Source: an uncultured Acidimicrobiaceae bacterium (GTDB taxonomy: Bacteria; Actinomycetota; Acidimicrobiia; Acidimicrobiales; SZUA-35). From it: 64,000 nucleotides of DNA. Shown one piece after another: positions 9,209-19,463 of the stretch; the first letter of the stretch is position 1; each line of letters begins with the position of its first letter. The position numbers and the translations under genes were made by a program. The notes beneath the pieces are model-generated. The model was not told the DNA's origin. It ran no database searches and saw only the letters and a program-made list of their open reading frames with translations. The stretch is from contig CAMYLA010000002.1 in the NCBI GenBank assembly GCA_947259095.1, forward strand, positions 86,093 through 150,092, read 5' to 3'.

Positions 9209-9387
9209 GGCCTCAGGCCGCCAATTCGACGTGAGCACCACCGGAGCGCCGACTGGGTGGTGAAGCAGTCGACACACAGCCGACCCGCCCTATATCGATG
9301 CCGGTGGTGCCTGGGCCCGGCCTGTCCAAGGCCCACGTCTTACGAGCTCTTCCCGTGAGATAGGTTGTCAGCGAAAGGAGAAGACGC

Positions 9388-10197
9388 ATGGACGAGGAGT
9401 TTGCAGCCGCGGCCATGAGCATCTATGCCGGCGACCTCGACGGCCTGGCCGATTTGCTCGCCGCTGATCCAGGGCTTGCCACTCGTGAATCTTCGGTTAG
9501 TCATCCGACCCTGCTCCAGCTCGTGGCTTGCGAGGAACCAAGGATCGCAGACCCTGTTGGTGCCGCGCGGCTGCTGATCGAGGCAGGCGCCCCGACCTCC
9601 TACCCGCTGATCTCGGCAGCTGGCTGCAATGCTCGGTCGGTGTTGGAGTACCTGCTTGGCGCGGGAGTACCAGTTGATGGCGAAGAACCGTGGACCCCTC
9701 TCGACGAGGCCTTGTACTGGAGCAACCGCGAGATCATCTCATTGCTGGTCGACCGAGGAGCCAAGGTCCGCTCGCTGCGAGCAGCCGCAGGATTGGGCAA
9801 TGTCGACGCGGTCAGGCAATTCTTCGACAGCGGAGCGCTCTCGGGCAACGCAGGTCCGATCCTGTCACCATTCCCCAGCAGCATCCCCGAGGCAGCTGCA
9901 AACCTTCCCGATGCCATCATCGACAATGCATTCGTAATGGCGGTCAACAACGGACAGCTCCGGGCCGCCGAGTATCTTCTCCAGCATGACGCCCGGGTGA
10001 ATGCAATCCCACCCGGCTACCACTGGAACGGCACAGCGCTTCATGCCGCTGTCTGGAGAGGCAACCGGGAGTTGGTCGAGTGGCTGCTCTCGGTGGGCGC
10101 CGATCCAAACATCCGTGATGGTCTGGCGAACAGTGACGCCATTGGATGGGCCAACCACCACGACCACCCAGAACTGGTGGGGCTTCTCGCCCGATGA
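9388..10197 (+). CDS. Ankyrin-repeat protein
   Basis: This 269-residue protein starts at an ATG with AAAGGAG upstream. It consists of degenerate ankyrin repeats (for example GTALHAAVWRGNRELVEWLLSVGADPN near residues 215-250, plus DLDGLADLLAADPGLATR and EPWTPLDEALYWSNREIISLLVDRGAK). There is no signal peptide or membrane segment, so it is probably a cytosolic protein-binding scaffold. It is monocistronic and convergent with the Wadjet operon. Its partner is unknown. Confidence 0.85.
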   Translation: MDEEFAAAAMSIYAGDLDGLADLLAADPGLATRESSVSHPTLLQLVACEEPRIADPVGAARLLIEAGAPTSYPLISAAGCNARSVLEYLLGAGVPVDGEEPWTPLDEALYWSNREIISLLVDRGAKVRSLRAAAGLGNVDAVRQFFDSGALSGNAGPILSPFPSSIPEAAANLPDAIIDNAFVMAVNNGQLRAAEYLLQHDARVNAIPPGYHWNGTALHAAVWRGNRELVEWLLSVGADPNIRDGLANSDAIGWANHHDHPELVGLLAR

Positions 10198-10314
10198 CGA
10201 TCATCCCCGACCCGCATAGGAGCGCACAGCGGTACGGCTGCCGCCCTCGGTCTCATCTTCGACCAGATGCTGACCGAGTCGTCGGAGGTGAGCAGAGCCG
10301 CGAGCGCAGACTGC

Positions 10315-11601
10315 TCAGTCAGTTGGTTCCCGCTGCCCTGGCCATAGCCGATGATGATCGAGGGCCTGGACGAGGCGGTCGTAGCCGATGCGCTCCTGTT
10401 CGAGGCGAACGTTGTGACCATGGCGGTCGCAGCGAAGATCATCGTAGAGCTGCGCCTCCTGGGTGGTGAGGCGGGGAAGATCCCGAATTTCGGGCTTGGA
10501 CTCGCAGCCCCAGAATTGACGGTGGTCGAGCAGGGTCCGGCCGTCCATCAGGAATGACTCCACATGACTGAATCGGCGGCGAACCTCGTCGAGGATGGCA
10601 AAGCCGTGGGTGTCGATATCGCCCCAGTACAGAACCCGCCGCCGCTCCAACCAGGCGGCGGACGCAAAGCGCTCTGTGCCGAATCCACCGCCCCACAGCA
10701 CCATCGCATCGGCACATTCCGGGAAGGCCAGGAAGTTGATCTCGTTCTCGACGACGTAGACACGGCTGACGGCCGGGTCAAGGATGGCGAACGTTTCGCT
10801 GTCCAACGAGACGTCCTGTGTCGGCGGTAGTCCGCCGGCGGCGAGGACGGATCGCCCTGGATCGAGCACCCGGAAACGGACCAGGTTCGGCTTCGTTCGG
10901 AAACCAAGTCGCCGTTCGAATCCTCTCGCTCCGGTTGCCCCGGGTTCTATGACTGCGGCGGGCAGCCCGTGATCTATGAGCTCGGACAGCACCGCCCGAT
11001 GGGTCTCGACGAACTTCGTGTCGATGCCCGGCAGGTCGACCTGTCGAAGGTAGATCCCCGGGCCGACGTTGGCTTCGATCCAGTCGATGAAGTCGAGCAG
11101 CTTCTCCCACACGGTGGCGTGATCAAGTGCAACCAACGGTCGCTTGCCGACCCAGGTCAACAATGGCGGACGGCGTCGTCGGGTCTCGGCCAGCACCTCT
11201 TCGAACAGCGCTGCCTCTCGCCGGCGACCGACAACGGTCAAAGCGTCATCCAACGAGTCGAGCCAGGCTTCGGCCGGTACATCGTTGGCGCCGAGCACAC
11301 GATGGTTGACCCGGCGACGGACGATGCGAATCCGATCGGCCGCGTTCAACCCCGCTATCCAGGTTCGGACATCCTCGAACCGCTCGACCAGATCAGCGGA
11401 GGCCGGCCGCTTGAGACGAAGGCGATAGGGGAACACCAGCCGGCTGTCGGCATCGCCCACTTCGGTTCCACTCATCAGCGATCTCAGCAGCAGGCCGCGG
11501 TCCCACAACCGTTGGACCTGGACCTGCAAATCGGTCTGGTCGGTCCAGGCCGACACCTGCGGGCGACGAGGTCGCCGGGGCCGCGAAGACGAAGGGCTCA
11601 A
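10315..11601 (-). CDS. jetD: JetD, Wadjet topoisomerase VI-like nuclease subunit
   Basis: This 428-residue protein is the DUF3322-DUF2220 type. The C-terminal half has the Toprim-like stretch VYVVENEINFLAFP, followed by LYWGDIDTHGFAILDEVR with its DxD metal site. In Wadjet, JetD cleaves circular plasmid DNA after extrusion by the JetABC SMC motor. The start is a TTG overlapping the jetC stop (TTGA), so it is translationally coupled; a downstream GTG (VSAWTDQTD) is an alternative. It is the last gene of the operon. Confidence 0.93.
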   Translation of the reverse strand: MSPSSSRPRRPRRPQVSAWTDQTDLQVQVQRLWDRGLLLRSLMSGTEVGDADSRLVFPYRLRLKRPASADLVERFEDVRTWIAGLNAADRIRIVRRRVNHRVLGANDVPAEAWLDSLDDALTVVGRRREAALFEEVLAETRRRRPPLLTWVGKRPLVALDHATVWEKLLDFIDWIEANVGPGIYLRQVDLPGIDTKFVETHRAVLSELIDHGLPAAVIEPGATGARGFERRLGFRTKPNLVRFRVLDPGRSVLAAGGLPPTQDVSLDSETFAILDPAVSRVYVVENEINFLAFPECADAMVLWGGGFGTERFASAAWLERRRVLYWGDIDTHGFAILDEVRRRFSHVESFLMDGRTLLDHRQFWGCESKPEIRDLPRLTTQEAQLYDDLRCDRHGHNVRLEQERIGYDRLVQALDHHRLWPGQREPTD

Positions 11602-14600
11602 CCGGCTCGTCTGGCCTTCTCGGCCCGGTATTCGGCGATGGTGAGCGTACGCAGCTTTGATGAACGACCGTCGCTGTTGTCGACGAAGCCAACGCTCGAC
11701 ACGAACGGTTCGATGATATGGATCTTCTGCAGAGGTGTGACTATCAACAACTGTAGGTTCAAGCGCTCGAACAGCTGCAGGCCGTACTGGGCGGATTCAT
11801 CCGAGCCACGGCCGAAGGCCTCGTCGATGGCCACGAAACGGAAGGATCGCGATCGGGCTTCGCCCCACTCGAGCCCGAACTGATAGGCCAGACTTGCGGC
11901 CAGGATGGTGTAGGCCAGCTTCTCCTTCTGCCCGCCGGACTTGCCGCTCGAATCGGTGTACAGCTCGTGCTCGCTGTCGTCCTCCTGCCACCGCTCGCTG
12001 GCGGCGAACAAGAACCAGTTACGAACGTCTGTGACTTTGGCCGTCCATCGCCGGTCCGCTTCGGTAAGTCCGGTACGACCTTTGAGCCGCTCGATGATGG
12101 CCTTCACCTGCTCGAATTTGGTGTCGGAATACAGCTCGTCCGCCGATTCGTTCAGGGAACCCTCGGTGCAAGCCCTGAGCTCTCGGCGGAATTCCCGGAC
12201 CTCGGAATCGGTCGTCGGGTCGGCCACCAGGGCGATGTAACGGCCGGGGTTGTAGTCGATCTGGGTCAGCGAATTGTTGATCACCCCGATCCGCTCGCTG
12301 ATGATCGCCGCCTCGCGGCTGAGCTGGGACTGGAAACCTGCGACCTCGCGAATGGTGTTGGTGTTCAACAGTTCCTTGAACTGCTCCTCGAACCGCGGCA
12401 GTCCGTCGTCGGTCAGCTCGACCAACATGGATCGAAACTCCTCACCCGCTTCGACAGATGCATCGACCTCCGCCGTTTCCGCCGGGTAGTCGGCCCGGTA
12501 TGCATTCATCGCGGTCACGATCCTGTCCTGCAACCGACCGAGCCGTTTGTCGATGGCGTCGATCTCGTTCTGCAGGCGGGTTCGCACCGTGGATTCGATG
12601 GAGCCGACCGATCGGAGTTGGAGTGGGCGACCGTCGAGCTCGGCCTTGAGGTGAACTGCGACCGCCTCATATCGTCGACGGTGGACCTCGGTTTCCGGTA
12701 GGTCGAGGGCAGCCTGGGCTTCGGCTCGATGCTCCTCATCGGCCGCCACCCGGCTGCGGATATCGGCTGCGTCGCCGACCAGCCGTTGCCACCGCTCGTC
12801 GGCATCGGTCCGTCGATGCTCGGTGGCCGACAGCTCCTCCTGGAGCCGGCGCAGAACATCGGACGAGGCTTCCAGCTCGGCCACCTGCCGCTGCAGGTCG
12901 TCGATGGTGGTGGCCAGTGATCGCCAATCGATGTCGTCATAGGTTTGGTAGGTGCCAAGGGCTGCCACTGCGTCACGTTTGGCTCGAAGCTCGCCTTCGG
13001 CGGTATCGATGTCGGTCAGCCGGGCGCCGAGCCGACCGAGTTCGGCCTCCAGCGTTGTCCGCTCAGCATCGAGGGCGGCGATCTTCTCGTCGTTGGTCCA
13101 GCCGAGCACAAAGCGTCGCCGGTCACCGATGTGGTGACGATCGTCCTTCTCGTGGCGCCCACCCCCGCCTTTGATCTGCCCGGTTGCGGTGATGGCCCGA
13201 CGCTCTTTGCGGAACCGGGCCTGGTCGTCGCAGCACACGTAGTCGAATCTGCGGATCAGTTCGCGTTCGATCCATTCATAGAACCCGGAGTCGTGTTTGA
13301 TCTCCAGCTTGCGGACCAGCGAATCTGGATCGGAGGCCGCGGTTTGGCTCTGCTGGTTGGTGTCGGGCTTGACCCGGAAGTAGACCAGACGACCCCGGAG
13401 GTTTGTCTCATCCACCCAGGCCGCCACCCGGCTGTAGTGGTCGTCGGCGACCAGCAACGACAGCCCGAAATTGTGGAGCACACGCTCTGCGGCCGGCTCC
13501 CAATTCGAGGCCGATTGCCTGACCTGCACGTGCTCGCCGACGAACGGCAGATCTTCGGCCGACAGTGAAAGTGCATCGCACAGCACCTGACGCAAGCGGA
13601 TCTGCGCGGCGGGAATGTTGCTCCGCCGCTGACGGAGATCGTCGATCTCGGCTTGCAGCTCGTCGTGATTGGTCCGCCCGTTGGCAAACTCGCCACCAAC
13701 GACCGCTTTGTCGGTGGACAAGTCGGCGCTCTGCTGATCCAACGAGCCCCGTAGCTCGTCGAGGGAGCGCGCGGTCTGGATGAACTGGTCTCGATCCTCG
13801 GGGTGGGAGCGTGAGAGCTGATCCAGTCGGTGGCCATATTCCTCGGCTCGCTCCCGTCGTCGAGCGCGTTCGGTGGTCTTGGTGGCGATGTCGTTGCGGA
13901 GCTGTTCGAGCCGGCCGCCACCGCTGGCGGCGATGCTCCCCTTCAGGCGCTCCACGTCGGACTGCAACTCCCGTCGGGCCGCATCGGCGTCGGCGACCGC
14001 CGCCTGCTTCTTGGTCAGGTCGGCGGTCAGGGAGGCGAGGCGGGTGCCGAGCAGTCGAACCCGCTCGGCCTGCATGTAGGACTCCAGTGCATCCCGATCG
14101 GCTCGTAGATCATCGGCCTGCTGCCCCTGAGTCTGGTAGCGGTCGACGTCGGCCAGGATCGGGGTGAGCAGTTCGATCTGCCGTTTCGCGGTCAGGACCG
14201 CGTCGTGAGCCCGATCGAGATCCTCGAAATGGTCTATCAGCGATGTGATCCGGGCCTCGACGTCGAACGGTTGGAGCATGTGGCTGCGGACGAAGTCGGT
14301 GAGGTTGCCGACCGACTTCATCGACACCGTCTGGTGGAACAGGTCAAGGGCCTGGTCGTTGTCGATCCCGAATCGGCGGCGAAACCAGGCACCGTACTCG
14401 GGGTAGGTGTTCGATGTCTGGGCCCCTCGATTCCGCAGGCGCCGGCTCAGCGTCGGCATGCTGCCGTCGAAGTTCACAAAGTCCTCGGCGATGCTCAGAT
14501 CAGCGTCGATGGCCACGTAGAGGCGGGCCGGAGGACCCTCCAGAGAGCGAAACCAGAACACCTGAGCCAACGTGACCGTTTGGCCATAGCCCTCGTTGTG

Positions 14601-14978
14601 GAACACCCCGAGAATGGCCGAGTATGAGGTCTTGTCTCGAAGCGCCACCGGTTTCGACGAGCCCGAGTGGTCGCTGCGCTCCGACTTGTAATAGCCGAGC
14701 ATGTACGTTTCGAGGGAGCGTTCTCGGGTCTCTGCCCCGGCCGCCTTGTTGTAGGCCACGCGGTGGGACGGCACGAGCAGCGTGGTGACGGCGTCGACCA
14801 AGGTGGACTTCCCCGAGCCGATTTCGCCGGTGAGCAAACCGTTGCGGCCATTGATCGGCACAACCCACGGCCGCTTGTCGAACGTGCCCCAGTTGTAGAC
14901 CTCGAGCCGCTGAAGGCGAAACCCGGCCCGCGAGTCATCGGCCACGAATTCCAGCTCTCCCACAACCGCCTCAGCCAT
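11598..14978 (-). CDS. jetC: JetC, SMC-like ATPase of Wadjet
   Basis: The ORF begins at 15083, but I choose the ATG at 14978 (MAEAVVGELEFV), which overlaps the end of jetB by 8 bp. The 1126-residue product has an N-terminal Walker A, LTGEIGSGKSTLV, long charged coiled-coil arms with a central hinge region, and a C-terminal SGGQKEKLAYT signature followed by the Walker B-like FVAIDEAFG. This is the MukB/JetC architecture. JetC is the motor that with JetA and JetB extrudes and senses small circular DNA. All catalytic motifs look intact. Confidence 0.95.
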   Translation of the reverse strand: MAEAVVGELEFVADDSRAGFRLQRLEVYNWGTFDKRPWVVPINGRNGLLTGEIGSGKSTLVDAVTTLLVPSHRVAYNKAAGAETRERSLETYMLGYYKSERSDHSGSSKPVALRDKTSYSAILGVFHNEGYGQTVTLAQVFWFRSLEGPPARLYVAIDADLSIAEDFVNFDGSMPTLSRRLRNRGAQTSNTYPEYGAWFRRRFGIDNDQALDLFHQTVSMKSVGNLTDFVRSHMLQPFDVEARITSLIDHFEDLDRAHDAVLTAKRQIELLTPILADVDRYQTQGQQADDLRADRDALESYMQAERVRLLGTRLASLTADLTKKQAAVADADAARRELQSDVERLKGSIAASGGGRLEQLRNDIATKTTERARRRERAEEYGHRLDQLSRSHPEDRDQFIQTARSLDELRGSLDQQSADLSTDKAVVGGEFANGRTNHDELQAEIDDLRQRRSNIPAAQIRLRQVLCDALSLSAEDLPFVGEHVQVRQSASNWEPAAERVLHNFGLSLLVADDHYSRVAAWVDETNLRGRLVYFRVKPDTNQQSQTAASDPDSLVRKLEIKHDSGFYEWIERELIRRFDYVCCDDQARFRKERRAITATGQIKGGGGRHEKDDRHHIGDRRRFVLGWTNDEKIAALDAERTTLEAELGRLGARLTDIDTAEGELRAKRDAVAALGTYQTYDDIDWRSLATTIDDLQRQVAELEASSDVLRRLQEELSATEHRRTDADERWQRLVGDAADIRSRVAADEEHRAEAQAALDLPETEVHRRRYEAVAVHLKAELDGRPLQLRSVGSIESTVRTRLQNEIDAIDKRLGRLQDRIVTAMNAYRADYPAETAEVDASVEAGEEFRSMLVELTDDGLPRFEEQFKELLNTNTIREVAGFQSQLSREAAIISERIGVINNSLTQIDYNPGRYIALVADPTTDSEVREFRRELRACTEGSLNESADELYSDTKFEQVKAIIERLKGRTGLTEADRRWTAKVTDVRNWFLFAASERWQEDDSEHELYTDSSGKSGGQKEKLAYTILAASLAYQFGLEWGEARSRSFRFVAIDEAFGRGSDESAQYGLQLFERLNLQLLIVTPLQKIHIIEPFVSSVGFVDNSDGRSSKLRTLTIAEYRAEKARRAG

Positions 14979-15666
14979 GGTGATGACCTCCGTCCCCCTG
15001 CCGACCATCTTCGCCACCGTCGCGTAGCCGGGCGGCGTATTCGGCGAGGCGCTCATTGAACTCCGAGAGCCATTGCCCATCAACGTAGGCCTTCAAGATT
15101 CGTTGCACCTCATATCGGGGCGACTGACCGCCGGTGCTGGCCCGCTTGTCGAGTCGCCGCAGAAATCCGAGTTCAATCACTCGGTTCAGATGGCGTTCGA
15201 CGTTGTCGACGATCTTGGTTTCGTTTGTGGTCTCCGGGGTGAAAAGGCGGACGAGCTCAACGATCTCCTCCTGGGTCAGGATGAGGCGGGTTTCGCCGCC
15301 GCCGGAGCTGTCGAATTCGGCGAGCCGTTTCCGAAGCAGCGCCAAGAGCAGGCTGACCGGGAAGCTGAGCGATCGGCGAGCCATCAACCGGGGCACCGGT
15401 GAGACCTCACCTTCGGGGACCTCAACGGACCGGAGGTAGGCGTACCCCTCGGCCTCGTCGATGACCAGCACCAAGCCGAGCACGGCCATGTGGTCGCGGA
15501 CCTGGGGCTGCAACTTGTCGAGCAAGGCCCAGACGTCAGGTTTGCGGTTGCGATGGATCGGGCCTTTCAGCAGCGACACCGCAACCAGCGGCAAGCCGTC
15601 CTTGACCTGATGTGTGTTGATTGGGTCGGCCTCGGGGCCAGCGGTCGAGTGAGTCATCTCGGTCAT
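14971..15666 (-). CDS. jetB: JetB, MukE-like subunit of Wadjet (DUF4194)
   Basis: The ATG at 15666 overlaps the jetA stop codon (ATGA) and gives MTEMTHSTAGPEADP; the longer ORF start at 15744 lies inside jetA. The 231-residue protein has the DUF4194 winged-helix pattern (LRSVEVPEGE, LMARRSLSFPVSLLLALLRKRL, LTQEEIVELVRLF). In Wadjet it is the MukE-like protein that bridges the JetA kleisin and the JetC heads. It ends with a polar His/Gly-rich tail. Confidence 0.92.
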   Translation of the reverse strand: MTEMTHSTAGPEADPINTHQVKDGLPLVAVSLLKGPIHRNRKPDVWALLDKLQPQVRDHMAVLGLVLVIDEAEGYAYLRSVEVPEGEVSPVPRLMARRSLSFPVSLLLALLRKRLAEFDSSGGGETRLILTQEEIVELVRLFTPETTNETKIVDNVERHLNRVIELGFLRRLDKRASTGGQSPRYEVQRILKAYVDGQWLSEFNERLAEYAARLRDGGEDGRQGDGGHHHG

Positions 15667-17147
15667 CGGGCACCGACGAAGATCACTCGGGGAATTCGGG
15701 CTTGTCGAACGAACGTCGACCCGACGGGGTTGTCCACGTCCCACAAGATGATTTCCTCTTGTTCGTCATCGATGACCGCGTCGAAGGTTGAGTGGGCCAA
15801 CTCGAGGTAGGCCACGATTTCGGCAAGCCCTTGCTCAACCGGTTCGAGCCGGCAAAGCTCACCGAGGCTGACCTGACCCCGGCGCCGCAACAGGCGACGG
15901 ACCTTGGCGGTCAGGGCCGCTTTGTCGATGACGAACTGAGTGAAAAGGGCGTCGGGATCAACATCGAGGCCATCAGCGTCATCGAAGGTCACGTCGGCCA
16001 ACCGTATGGCACCCTCCGGTCCGGCCAGCGGCCGTTCCATCGGCAGGTTGATGTCGGCGGTGGGGAGTTCGATCTCGATCACCTCGCCCGATGGCGGTTC
16101 ATCGCGGACCGCCAAGGCGGTCGCTTCGATATTGTGCAGGATTTCCATGATGCGTCGATTCTCGAGCCAGGCCTGGTCATCGAGGAACCGGCGGAGTTGC
16201 TTGGACAGCTGGGCCACGGTCCGCTGGGCGTGCTCGCCGGCTTCGAGCCAATCGTAATGGAGACGCCTGGTTCGAGGATCGGGGTTGAGGGTGGCGACGG
16301 CCTCGAGGGCGAGGACGTTGTCGAGCAGTTCGGTCAGTTCGTCCTGACGAGTGGTCGACATGAGGTAGTCCCAGAAGGCGCTGAAGTTCCGGCCCTGCTC
16401 GGAGCCGCTTATGGCATCTCGCTCGCCGATGATCTCGGCCAGCAACGTCCCCTTCGAATCGGTCCAGGACGCAATCTGCTCTCGAACACTTCGATCGAGA
16501 ACCCGGAAGTTCTGCTCGACTTCCCGGAAGTCGCTGAGCAGTTCCCGAGCGGTCTGGGTGAACTGTTGGAAGCGGTCGCGCAGGGCCGTGTCGTCGAGTA
16601 TCGGGACGTGCCCGGCGTCGATCTGGGCGATCTCGGCGTCGATCTCGGCCCGGCGGCGCTCCAGCTGACCGATGCGAACCGAGGGGTCGGCCTGGCTGCC
16701 TTCGGCCATCTGACGCAGCAGTTCGAACAGGGTCAACAGCCGAGACTCGGTGCCGACGAACGAGCGGATGGTGAGGTTGGACAGCCAGCCGATCGTCTTC
16801 TCCGTGGCCGGGGTCAGATCGAAATGGGGCTGATCCGAACCGTCGATGTAGTACTTGCGGAGCCAACCCTGGTCGGCATCGGACCAGTCATTCAGGTAGG
16901 CGGCGGCCGACTTCGGATACCGGTCGGCACCGAGTTGTTCTCGGAGCGAGTAGAGCAGATCCTCGAGTGCCTCGACCAGTTCCGGTTGGGCGATCTCCCG
17001 CCGGTTGGACTCCACGAACGCTCGATTGAGAAAGGCGATGGTCAGCGGGGCGTGAGTGGACGCCAGCAGACGCCATGCCGGGTGCTTCTCGCGCAACGTC
17101 ACGAGCGTGTCGTAGTCGAGGGCCTTGGCCGGGGACGCCTCTACCAC
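15663..17147 (-). CDS. jetA: JetA, MukF-like kleisin of Wadjet (DUF3375)
   Basis: The 494-residue protein has the DUF3375 N-terminus (LREKHPAWRLLASTHAPLTIAFLNRAFV) and a central coiled coil. Its C-terminal winged-helix region ends in an acidic stretch that contacts JetB. It is the kleisin that closes the JetC ring. Its start overlaps the preceding pRiA4b-type gene by 7 bp and its stop overlaps jetB, so the whole set is one coupled transcript. Confidence 0.93.
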   Translation of the reverse strand: MVEASPAKALDYDTLVTLREKHPAWRLLASTHAPLTIAFLNRAFVESNRREIAQPELVEALEDLLYSLREQLGADRYPKSAAAYLNDWSDADQGWLRKYYIDGSDQPHFDLTPATEKTIGWLSNLTIRSFVGTESRLLTLFELLRQMAEGSQADPSVRIGQLERRRAEIDAEIAQIDAGHVPILDDTALRDRFQQFTQTARELLSDFREVEQNFRVLDRSVREQIASWTDSKGTLLAEIIGERDAISGSEQGRNFSAFWDYLMSTTRQDELTELLDNVLALEAVATLNPDPRTRRLHYDWLEAGEHAQRTVAQLSKQLRRFLDDQAWLENRRIMEILHNIEATALAVRDEPPSGEVIEIELPTADINLPMERPLAGPEGAIRLADVTFDDADGLDVDPDALFTQFVIDKAALTAKVRRLLRRRGQVSLGELCRLEPVEQGLAEIVAYLELAHSTFDAVIDDEQEEIILWDVDNPVGSTFVRQARIPRVIFVGAR

Positions 17148-19420
17148 TTGGCCGCTCTCAGATAGTCATTGAGGGTGTGGGCGTCGAAGGCCTTCGGATT
17201 GAAACCCGGTGGTAACCACTCGGCCAGGTCCTGGTAACCCCACGGACCGCCGCAGTCCTCGGGCGGACAGGCACGCGCTCCGTCGAGGCAACCGAACTCG
17301 GGGAGCTCCGATCGATCGCCCGACTGCTGTAGTCCCTCGACAACAAGGCGATGTTCCCAGCCATCGCCGAAGTCGTAGAGGTAGATGAAGTCGGAACCCG
17401 GGGTCACCACGTCGCACAGCCGCAACGTCAACTCGTCGTGGTCGGCTTCGAAACCGAAACCGTCGCCGGTCGGGCCTATGGATTCCCCGCCGAACTCAAA
17501 GCTGTGGAGATGGCAGTCGTACCAGCCGAACCCGAGCTGCAGCAACTGGTGGAGCAAGGCGAACGTGGCGTCGACCGGGAGGCGGAACCGGCGCCAGATC
17601 TGTGGGGTGATGTCGTTCAGCGACGCCCGGATCACGAAGTAGTCGCCGTCGAGGGAGGCCGGATCAACCGGACCGATCTTCTGGGCATCTCTCACGACGC
17701 GGAGGTGAGGTCCTCCGACTTCAGCGGCTGGGAAATGGCTGCCAATGACCTCGCCATCAGTGAATCCGATTTCGGCGAATTGGTGGCTCAAGATTGCGAA
17801 CGGATCGAAAGCCGCCGCCGAGTGCCTGAACCGATCCCGTGCACGGTAGCGGTCAAGATCCAGCAGCCTTCGTAGCTCCCTGGCCTTGTTGGCGATGGTG
17901 GTGGCGGCACCGGACAGGCGGTCGGTGATGTCCGAGGCCGGCATTGCCAGCGAATTCCAGCCTCCGGGGATGTCGTTCAGCTGAGCCACGCCGTAGACCA
18001 TGGCGGACGCCCAAATATCGGTCTTTCCTCTGGCCAGTGGTCGGCGGGGATGCCGTGCAGCATCGGACACCAGTCGGCGAACCAAGGTGACGAACTCGTC
18101 ATCGAACAATGTCAGCGCCGCCGTCGACGCGGTTGCGGCAATGGCCTCGACCCGGTCGAGCAGCTGCGGGTCTATACCCGATGTATCGAGTGGCTCCGGG
18201 TGGTCGACGGCTGGGCCGGCCGTGCTCTCGGTGCCTGTGCCGCCGGCACGCGCTTCCAGCTCGGCGTGAAACATCGGAGTGATCGAGTCGACGGCGCTCA
18301 ACGTCGCCTCCGTGTCCGACTCGGACCAGCCGTTCTGCTGGTGCGCCCAGCGGACAAGCAGTCGAACGAGGTCTGGCAGCTCGGCCATGTCCTCGGGGGG
18401 CAGGATTGCTCGTGCTGTGGCGAACTGGAGGAAGGCCACCGTGACCCGAGGGCTCCATCGCAGCGGATCGCCGCCCATGCGGTCGACGGCGAAGTCCACC
18501 ATGAGCGGCGCCATCACCCAGGCCGACATGGCGTACTCGGGGGAGTTCTTTTCAACCCAGCGACCGAAACGCTCTACAACCTGCTGGCGTTCGGCTGATG
18601 AGACCGGCGGCTCTTCAACCATCGGGTGCGGGTGAGCGTGGAGCAGATACTCGAGGAGCGGTCGGCCGGTGAGCAGCTCGTCGTCGTCGAGGGCCTCCGC
18701 GGCCCCGATGGTGTGATCGAACACCCAGAGCGCATGTTCAATGACGCCGAGCGCCTCCTCGACGGGGACGTCGTCGATGGTGACGATGTCATCGGCGGCG
18801 GCGGCTTGAGCCACTAGGTCCTCGACGTCGGGAACGACTGTTGCGGCGATGGCCATCGACCCTTCAACCGCATCGACGGTGATCATGTAGCCGGGTACCT
18901 CGCCGGTGGTCACGCCGGGATAGACCAACGACAACAGGTACTCGGTGAGGTCCCCGAAGCGATAACCGAGCTTGGTGGCCGCAGTGATCCGAGCGGTCCC
19001 GAGCAACTCGAGCTCCGCCGAGTGACCAGGCAGTTCTGACATCAGCTCCGCCGTCCATGGAGCGAGGTGGCGGCCGTACACGCTCAAGGCATAGGCGGCA
19101 TTGACATATCCCGGCCGGCCGGACCGGGCGCCCTGCTGGATCATCTCGCAGGCGAGCTCGGCCGTGGTCTCATTGGAGAGGATCAAGCCAAGCGCCGTGG
19201 TTGTGGCGCTGGCGGTGGCATCGAGATCGATCGGTATGGCATCATCCACGATCTGCAGCAGACCGACCAGTTCATCGAATGCCTGCTGGATATCCGACGG
19301 CAGCTCGTCAGGGTGGCGTGCTGCAGGTGCCGACCTCGTCAGTCCCTGGTCACCGGGAAAAAGACTGCCCTGCACACCAGCACTCATCGGCCGCTGCCGA
19401 CCGTCGGTGGATCGTCCCAT
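17141..19420 (-). CDS. pRiA4b ORF-3-like/DUF6398-like protein, first gene of the Wadjet operon
   Basis: I prefer the ATG at 19420, which has AGGGGA upstream, to the ORF-track start at 19459; this gives ~759 residues. The C-terminal ~190 residues carry the plasmid pRiA4b ORF-3-like domain (IRASLNDITPQIWRRFRLP, FGWYDCHLHSFEFGG, FIYLYDFGDGWEHRL). A helical DUF6398-like region (TLFDDEFVTLVRRLVSDAARHP, WASAMVYGVAQLN) precedes it, after a long N-terminal helical part I do not recognise. The gene overlaps jetA by 7 bp, so it is co-translated with Wadjet. It is not one of the four canonical Jet proteins. Its role is unknown; sensing or regulation is a guess. Confidence 0.8.
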   Translation of the reverse strand: MGRSTDGRQRPMSAGVQGSLFPGDQGLTRSAPAARHPDELPSDIQQAFDELVGLLQIVDDAIPIDLDATASATTTALGLILSNETTAELACEMIQQGARSGRPGYVNAAYALSVYGRHLAPWTAELMSELPGHSAELELLGTARITAATKLGYRFGDLTEYLLSLVYPGVTTGEVPGYMITVDAVEGSMAIAATVVPDVEDLVAQAAAADDIVTIDDVPVEEALGVIEHALWVFDHTIGAAEALDDDELLTGRPLLEYLLHAHPHPMVEEPPVSSAERQQVVERFGRWVEKNSPEYAMSAWVMAPLMVDFAVDRMGGDPLRWSPRVTVAFLQFATARAILPPEDMAELPDLVRLLVRWAHQQNGWSESDTEATLSAVDSITPMFHAELEARAGGTGTESTAGPAVDHPEPLDTSGIDPQLLDRVEAIAATASTAALTLFDDEFVTLVRRLVSDAARHPRRPLARGKTDIWASAMVYGVAQLNDIPGGWNSLAMPASDITDRLSGAATTIANKARELRRLLDLDRYRARDRFRHSAAAFDPFAILSHQFAEIGFTDGEVIGSHFPAAEVGGPHLRVVRDAQKIGPVDPASLDGDYFVIRASLNDITPQIWRRFRLPVDATFALLHQLLQLGFGWYDCHLHSFEFGGESIGPTGDGFGFEADHDELTLRLCDVVTPGSDFIYLYDFGDGWEHRLVVEGLQQSGDRSELPEFGCLDGARACPPEDCGGPWGYQDLAEWLPPGFNPKAFDAHTLNDYLRAAKW

Positions 19421-19463
19421 GCCGCTATCATCCCCTGCCCGACCAAGGCTCCTGGCCATGTCC

